Positions 13,503 through 16,409 of a stretch of DNA of 16,409 bases are shown here, in pieces. The stretch lies in NCBI GenBank assembly GCA_017964115.1, contig JAGCSL010000087.1, positions 1 through 16,409 of the forward strand. The letters run 5' to 3'. The notes under the pieces were generated by a model, which saw only the letters and a list, made by a program, of their open reading frames with translations, was not told the DNA's origin and ran no database searches. The stretch is from Candidatus Saccharimonadota bacterium. GTDB taxonomy: Bacteria > Patescibacteriota > Saccharimonadia > Saccharimonadales > Saccharimonadaceae. Each line of letters opens with the position of its first letter. Positions within the stretch are counted from its first letter, which is position 1. Both the position numbers and the translations under genes were made by a program.

Positions 13503-13609
13503 TGAAAGGCTCATTCTGCAGAGGAGAACGCGCGCCGTACGGACGCAATATACTTGGATGTATGATTGGTTTTGTCAATTGCTTATGGTTTCTATGCAGA
13601 TTTTTTCTG

Positions 13610-13635
13610 TGGCATAATATAGGGAAAATAGGAGG
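13610..13635 (+). promoter_or_regulatory. Promoter and ribosome site of the LOG-like gene
   Basis: An extended -10 (TGG then CATAAT, about 13610-13618) is followed by a strong AGGAGG (13630-13635) 5 nt before the ATG at 13641. The -35 is weak. Confidence 0.55.
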
Positions 13636-13640
13636 TTTTA

Positions 13641-14168
13641 ATGTTGCTTTGGGTTCAATGCGGCGCAAATGATGGCATTCCTGAAAAGTATGTCGACGAT
13701 TGTCAAAAGATTTTAGATGAATTAATGAGAGATAATGATCTAATATTTGGGGCGGTTAATCATGGGATAATGGGCTATTCTTATCGGAGCGCGTTGAAAA
13801 ATGGGAGAAAAATTATCGGTTCGAGTCCAAAGGTATATGAAGATGATTTCCGGGAGCTTGAGTGTAGCGAAGAGATAACAACCGAAGGTATTTTAGAGAG
13901 CACGGAGGTGATGATTGATAGGTGCGATGCGATAGTCGTAATGCCGGGTGGATTTGGAACACTTTATGAGTTCTTCTTAGTAATACAAAAAGCAATTTGT
14001 GGCGAATTTAAAAAGAAGGTCGTGATTTATAATTCATGTGGCTTCTTTGATGATATATTGAAGTATTTGGACAGGTTGATGAAGGAAGGTTTTATCTCTG
14101 AAAAGCACATGTTGTATTTTAGCGTGGTGGATGATTTGGAAAAACTGGAGGCCGAGCTGGCAAAATAA
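13641..14168 (+). CDS. LOG-family-like protein (TIGR00730 / lysine-decarboxylase-like fold), divergent active site
   Basis: 175 residues with a Rossmann-like nucleotide-binding fold. LOG proteins are nucleoside-5'-monophosphate phosphoribohydrolases (cytokinin-activating in plants, general nucleotide hydrolases in bacteria). Visible: the N-terminal VQCGANDGIPEKY (matching the CGSSxG start), FGAVNHGIMGYSYRSAL (the G-x-x-G-x-M-G loop) and MPGGFGTLYE (101-110), the family signature with its catalytic Glu. The second hallmark, MHERK, which supplies the catalytic Arg, reads ILESTEVM here, so canonical activity is uncertain. The length is normal (about 180-190). It is a single-gene unit with its own promoter and strong ribosome site; neighbours give no pathway hint. 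Confidence 0.85.
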   Translation: MLLWVQCGANDGIPEKYVDDCQKILDELMRDNDLIFGAVNHGIMGYSYRSALKNGRKIIGSSPKVYEDDFRELECSEEITTEGILESTEVMIDRCDAIVVMPGGFGTLYEFFLVIQKAICGEFKKKVVIYNSCGFFDDILKYLDRLMKEGFISEKHMLYFSVVDDLEKLEAELAK

Positions 14169-14177
14169 TGCCGTTTT

Positions 14178-14209
14178 TGGGGCATGAGAGGCCCCAGAAT
14201 CGCTTTTTA
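14178..14209 (+). terminator. Weak candidate terminator after the LOG-like gene
   Basis: Stem TGGGGC (14178-14183) / GCCCCA (14191-14196) with a 7-nt loop. The T run (CGCTTTTT) starts several bases after the stem, so termination may be inefficient. Confidence 0.35.
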
Positions 14210-14280
14210 CGTGAAACATGATTACGGTTACGTTTTGTTTGAAAAATGCGTCAGAGGGGCTGTGGCGGCCTCAGAAAATA

Positions 14281-14289
14281 TGGTAAAAT
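14281..14289 (+). promoter_or_regulatory. Extended -10 promoter of tRNA-Ser
   Basis: TGG followed by TAAAAT (14284-14289). Only 7 bp separate the box from the first tRNA base, so +1 is predicted at 14296-14297, at the mature tRNA 5' end. Confidence 0.6.
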
Positions 14290-14296
14290 AAGAAGT

Positions 14297-14384
14297 GGAA
14301 GCGTGGCCGAGTGGTTGAAGGCGCACGACTCGAAATCGTGTGGGCAGCAATGTCTCGTAGGTTCGAATCCTATCGCTTCCGCCA
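14297..14384 (+). tRNA. tRNA-Ser (anticodon CGA)
   Basis: Acceptor GGAAGCG/CGCTTCC, discriminator G, encoded CCA (14382-14384). Anticodon arm CACGA-CTCGAAA-TCGTG gives anticodon CGA (codon UCG). The long class II variable arm GGGCA-GCAA-TGTCT and T arm GTAGG-TTCGAAT-CCTAT confirm a serine tRNA. Confidence 0.96.
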
Positions 14385-14398
14385 TTTCTATGAAATGT

Positions 14399-14424
14399 AA
14401 GGGCTCCTAGCGGATCCCTTTTTT
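14399..14424 (+). terminator. Terminator of tRNA-Ser
   Basis: AAGGGCTCC (14399-14407) pairs with GGATCCCTT (14412-14420) with one mismatch and a TAGC loop, and runs into six T (14419-14424). It is 14 nt after the CCA. Confidence 0.78.
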
Positions 14425-14440
14425 GCTGGCGCAAGAATCA

Positions 14441-14466
14441 AAAAACTCCCCTTTCGGGGGAGTTTT
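14441..14466. terminator. Terminator of the Pro/Ala-rich protein gene
   Basis: AAAACTCCCC-TTTC-GGGGGAGTTTT forms a strong hairpin; on the minus strand it ends in GAGTTTTTT, as expected for the gene ending at 14477. It also works on the plus strand as a back-up after tRNA-Ser. Confidence 0.85.
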
Positions 14467-14476
14467 AAGTTAACTC

Positions 14477-15364
14477 TTATTTACAGACGAAGCCGCGACT
14501 TTCGAGTGTTTTCTTAGCTTCATCGTAGGTTGTTTTGTCGCCTTTAAAGACTGATTTTTTAACTTCGGCCGAGAAGGTTACACTGTTGCTACCAGAACGT
14601 TCGAGCTTAGTATTAGTATAATCGTCTTGTTTATTGAGGCTATCGCGGAGGATCTCAATTTGATCATCTGTAATTTCGTTGTCAGCGGTGATGGATCCAT
14701 GTGACTTGGCGTCAGTAATCTCGTCGAAGAGGAAGGAAGCCTCGATAGTTTCGTTATATTTAGCGCCAGTTAAGGAATCTTCCTGCGTACAGCTGAGCGT
14801 TTTACGGCCGAATACGAAGAAGGTCAAGATGAGGGCGACCGCGACAAGGACAACTACGCCAGCGATGATGCCGATAATCATAGTGGTTTTCTTTTTGTCG
14901 GATGCTGGGACGTGATCGTCGCCAATAGTGGTCGGAACGGCGGTTGGGGCGCCTGGATCGGCTGGAGATGCAACTGGGGCGGCAGAAGCCGTCACTGGCG
15001 ATGCGGCGGGGGTAGCTTCAGCAACTGGAGTTGTAGCTGATTCTGGAGCAGAAGCAGGCTCCTGAGCTGGAGCTGGTTCTGGAGCTGGAGTGGCGGCGGC
15101 AAGATCGGCCGGAACGGCAGCCGTTGGCTGTTCGAATGGAGCATTAGCTGGTTTTTCAAATGGATTATCACTAGGTTCCGGTGTAGCGGCAATGACTGGA
15201 GCTCCTGGATCAGCCGGAGTCGCGACTGGAGCAGCTGATTCGGTAACTGGAACTGCGCTTGGTTCAGCTGGGGCGATTGGTTCCTGTTGTGGGGTTGGTA
15301 CTGGGTTTGGTGTTGGTTGTGGAGTGGTTCCAGGAACTGGTGCTCCGAAAGTGTCGTTATCCAT
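14477..15364 (-). CDS. Pro/Ala-rich single-pass membrane protein, unknown external domain
   Basis: 295 residues in three parts. Residues 1-155 are low-complexity Pro/Ala/Thr/Glu with an internal duplication (APVATPADPGAP at 45-56, APVASPADPGAP at 129-140). DKKKTTM leads into a transmembrane helix (about 160-186). The last 105 residues form a small, probably external domain starting LSCTQED and ending GFVCK; C192 and C294 may form a disulfide. Positive residues before the helix and cysteines after it support N-in topology. No family is recognised for the external part. An AAGGAG site lies upstream with an unusually long spacer (11 nt). Candidate promoter is the extended -10 at 15406-15414. The tail composition resembles a cytoplasmic scaffold or spacer, but function is unknown. 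Confidence 0.82.
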   Translation of the reverse strand: MDNDTFGAPVPGTTPQPTPNPVPTPQQEPIAPAEPSAVPVTESAAPVATPADPGAPVIAATPEPSDNPFEKPANAPFEQPTAAVPADLAAATPAPEPAPAQEPASAPESATTPVAEATPAASPVTASAAPVASPADPGAPTAVPTTIGDDHVPASDKKKTTMIIGIIAGVVVLVAVALILTFFVFGRKTLSCTQEDSLTGAKYNETIEASFLFDEITDAKSHGSITADNEITDDQIEILRDSLNKQDDYTNTKLERSGSNSVTFSAEVKKSVFKGDKTTYDEAKKTLESRGFVCK

Positions 15365-15405
15365 TATGTGTAATGCTCCTTATGATAATAAATATATTTA
15401 GTTTA

Positions 15406-15414
15406 ATTTTAGCA
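15406..15414 (-). promoter_or_regulatory. Extended -10 promoter of the Pro/Ala-rich protein gene
   Basis: Minus-strand TGC followed by TAAAAT (-10 at 15411-15406), +1 near 15399, leader about 35 nt. A nearer TATATT (15396-15391) is an alternative. Confidence 0.5.
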
Positions 15415-15422
15415 TAAAAGGT

Positions 15423-15980
15423 TTAAAGTTCGATGATTCGATAACCGTAGGTGTATTCGATGCGTGTGGGGCCGTGTTGTTTGACGAGGTTTTGTTCGTC
15501 TGGATAGGTGTGGCCGTGCAGTAATACTTTTGGCGGTTTCTCGTCGATGTATTTTAGGAGCGCATCAAAACCTTGATGTGCGATCTCGTCTTCGTCATTG
15601 ATGCCACGAGGTGGACAATGTGTAAGAAAAATATCAACTTGAGGATAATTGTCGAGGATGTCATAAACTTCGTCCTGTGTGTACATGATGGCGTAGGGGT
15701 TAGACTTGTAGCGGACGCAACCTTGGAGACCAGCAAAGCTTTTACCTTGATAATGCCAGATCATTTGATGAAGATTCATGATGCCAAGTTCTTCCATGTA
15801 GTTACCGCTGTCGTGATTGCCATATACTCCTATCTTGGGGATATGTGTAATATCGGCGAGTGGTAGAAGATCTTCCCTGGCGAAGTCACCAAGACTAATA
15901 ACGAGCTCAATGTTTTCGTCGATGATAGTTTGGCGGATGTCGATTTGGGGACGGCGGTCGGCGAGAACGAGTGTCTTCAT
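15423..15980 (-). CDS. Calcineurin-like metallophosphoesterase, metal site partly altered
   Basis: 185 residues of the YfcE/MJ0936-like group, which hydrolyse phosphodiesters or phosphomonoesters with two metal ions. Motifs in order: LADRRPQ (7-12), SLGDFARE (29-36; D32), GVYGNHD (51-57; N55, H56, D57), FLTHCPP (H121) and LLHGHTYP (H155, H157). Two usual ligands differ: DxH is DxR (R10) and GHxH is GHTY (Y159). The core GD/GNHD/H site remains, so it may be active with a changed metal site or specificity; substrate unknown. No ribosome site is present: the extended -10 puts the transcript start on the ATG. It is followed in the same direction by the Pro/Ala-rich protein gene after a 58-bp gap that contains a promoter. 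Confidence 0.88.
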   Translation of the reverse strand: MKTLVLADRRPQIDIRQTIIDENIELVISLGDFAREDLLPLADITHIPKIGVYGNHDSGNYMEELGIMNLHQMIWHYQGKSFAGLQGCVRYKSNPYAIMYTQDEVYDILDNYPQVDIFLTHCPPRGINDEDEIAHQGFDALLKYIDEKPPKVLLHGHTYPDEQNLVKQHGPTRIEYTYGYRIIEL

Positions 15981-15986
15981 AGTGAT

Positions 15987-15995
15987 AGTTTAGCA
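15987..15995 (-). promoter_or_regulatory. Extended -10 promoter of the metallophosphoesterase gene, leaderless
   Basis: Minus-strand TGC followed by TAAACT (-10 at 15992-15987). Six bases separate the box from the ATG, so +1 falls on the A at 15980. No Shine-Dalgarno exists in the gap. Confidence 0.62.
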
Positions 15996-16006
15996 TATGG
16001 TTAATA

Positions 16007-16035
16007 TTGATTTTATGTCGTAATTATTGTATAAT
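16007..16035 (+). promoter_or_regulatory. Promoter of the AbrB/MraZ-like gene
   Basis: -35 TTGATT (16007-16012), 17-bp spacer, -10 TATAAT (16030-16035). Predicted start near 16042, leader about 35 nt with AAGGAGG (16062-16068). Confidence 0.75.
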
Positions 16036-16045
16036 ATTGACAATA
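16025..16045. promoter_or_regulatory. Candidate operator palindrome over the -10 and start site
   Basis: TATTGT (16025-16030) and ACAATA (16040-16045) are exact reverse complements 9 bp apart and cover the -10 box and the predicted +1. The position suits repression, perhaps by the DNA-binding protein encoded directly downstream. Confidence 0.45.
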
Positions 16046-16076
16046 CGTTATTGCCTTCAGAAAGGAGGTGGTTCTT

Positions 16077-16358
16077 TTGAAGTATTACGATGGTGGAAAG
16101 ATCGATGCACAGGGTCGCATAAATATCGGCGGAATTATAAAGGAACGAAAGATTGCGTTCTATATCGTTGATAATTGTGACGATGTGGTTTACATCGAAG
16201 CTTATAATAGCAGTAAGCCGATTCCCAGGAGCGCCATACGCTCGATTGACAATAAAGGGCGAGTAATCTTGCCGAAGTGGTTAAGAAAGGACTATAACAG
16301 AGTACTGATTGGTTGCGATGGCGAGATGGCGGCGATAAGGCTACTAAAGGATTCGTAA
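16077..16358 (+). CDS. Small protein with two AbrB/MraZ-like DNA-binding motifs
   Basis: 93 residues from TTG at 16077. This start is chosen because AAGGAGG (16062-16068) lies 8 nt before it; the alternative GTG at 16068 overlaps the ribosome site itself and would add three residues. Two copies of the SpoVT/AbrB-type hairpin signature are visible: IDAQGRINIGG (about 9-19) and IDNKGRVILPKWLRKDY (about 59-75). Tandem motifs resemble MraZ, but the protein is shorter (MraZ is about 140) and its first motif lacks the usual Pro. Likely a transcription regulator or AbrB-type antitoxin-like protein; no toxin gene follows before the terminator. The palindrome over its own promoter suggests autoregulation. 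Confidence 0.8.
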   Translation: MKYYDGGKIDAQGRINIGGIIKERKIAFYIVDNCDDVVYIEAYNSSKPIPRSAIRSIDNKGRVILPKWLRKDYNRVLIGCDGEMAAIRLLKDS

Positions 16359-16364
16359 TGCTCA

Positions 16365-16394
16365 GGCCAGGGCCGTAAGGTTCTGGCCATTTTT
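16365..16394 (+). terminator. Terminator of the AbrB/MraZ-like gene
   Basis: A 10-bp stem GGCCAGGGCC / GGTTCTGGCC (two G-U pairs) closed by a GTAA tetraloop and followed by ATTTTT. It comes 6 nt after the stop codon. Confidence 0.88.
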
Positions 16395-16401
16395 CTTGCG
16401 G

Positions 16402-16407
16402 TATAAT
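16402..16407 (+). promoter_or_regulatory. -10-like box at the right edge
   Basis: A perfect TATAAT right after the terminator may belong to a promoter for a gene beyond the window. No -35 or gene can be checked. Confidence 0.35.
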
Positions 16408-16409
16408 AG

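Noticed and set aside
13474..13560. 4.5S (SRP) RNA or another housekeeping RNA
   Set aside because: The conserved SRP tetraloop region (GGAAG with AGCA) is absent, and no known RNA motif was recognised.
13462..13668. A 68-residue minus-strand open frame
   Set aside because: It overlaps the LOG-like gene start and its ribosome site, is low in recognisable features and crosses the terminator-like hairpin.
14228..14434. A 68-residue minus-strand open frame
   Set aside because: It is antisense to tRNA-Ser and its terminator.
14992..15401. Gly/Ala-rich and Leu/Pro-rich open frames antisense or out of frame to the Pro/Ala-rich gene
   Set aside because: Repetitive GC-rich codons create long alternative frames; the frame with the transmembrane helix and cysteine domain is the real one.

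Overview
The window looks like chromosomal DNA of a small-genome bacterium of the Patescibacteria/CPR type, possibly Saccharibacteria (TM7). This is inferred from gene style, not from a marker gene. The pointers are membrane-anchored serpins, Mur-ligase proteins without the usual N-terminal domain, short proteins, promoters placed almost on the start codon, and several surface proteins built as cytoplasmic disordered tail, one transmembrane helix, then an external domain. The standard code fits: the genes are open without reading UGA as sense.

Layout, left to right. (1) 1-1485, minus: groES-groEL with a CIRCE operator over the promoter; groEL runs off the left edge. (2) 1555-6966, plus: a four-gene operon of two tandem surface serpins, a small multi-pass membrane protein and a MurE-type ligase, closed by a terminator at 6968-6997. 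(3) 7037-10036, plus: a 999-residue surface protein with calcium-binding repeats, a von Willebrand A domain and a C-terminal region with a Cys/His/Asp pattern like papain-fold peptidases. (4) 10033-12349, minus: a glutamine-amidotransferase-fold hydrolase with its own promoter, then a two-gene unit of a degenerate Mur-ligase paralogue and a DDAH/arginine-deiminase-fold enzyme. (5) 12380-12783: tRNA-Arg(GCG) behind a structured leader, a ~110-nt imperfect inverted repeat touching the tRNA 3' end, and a bidirectional terminator. (6) 12794-13436, minus: a small membrane protein behind a ~200-nt structured leader. (7) 13641-14168, plus: a LOG-family-like protein; then tRNA-Ser(CGA). (8) 14477-15980, minus: a Pro/Ala-rich anchored protein and a divergent metallophosphoesterase. 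(9) 16077-16358, plus: a 93-residue protein with two AbrB/MraZ-like motifs and a palindrome over its own promoter.

Functional themes are protein folding under HrcA-type control, cell-surface protease control (serpins beside a putative surface cysteine peptidase), peptidoglycan precursor chemistry with one active-looking and one dead-looking Mur ligase, and nitrogen/guanidino chemistry. Extended -10 promoters (TGN followed by a TATAAT-like box) recur at least eight times, and several put the transcription start at or within a few bases of the start codon or mature tRNA 5' end. No transposase, integrase, CRISPR array, rRNA or replication origin was seen.
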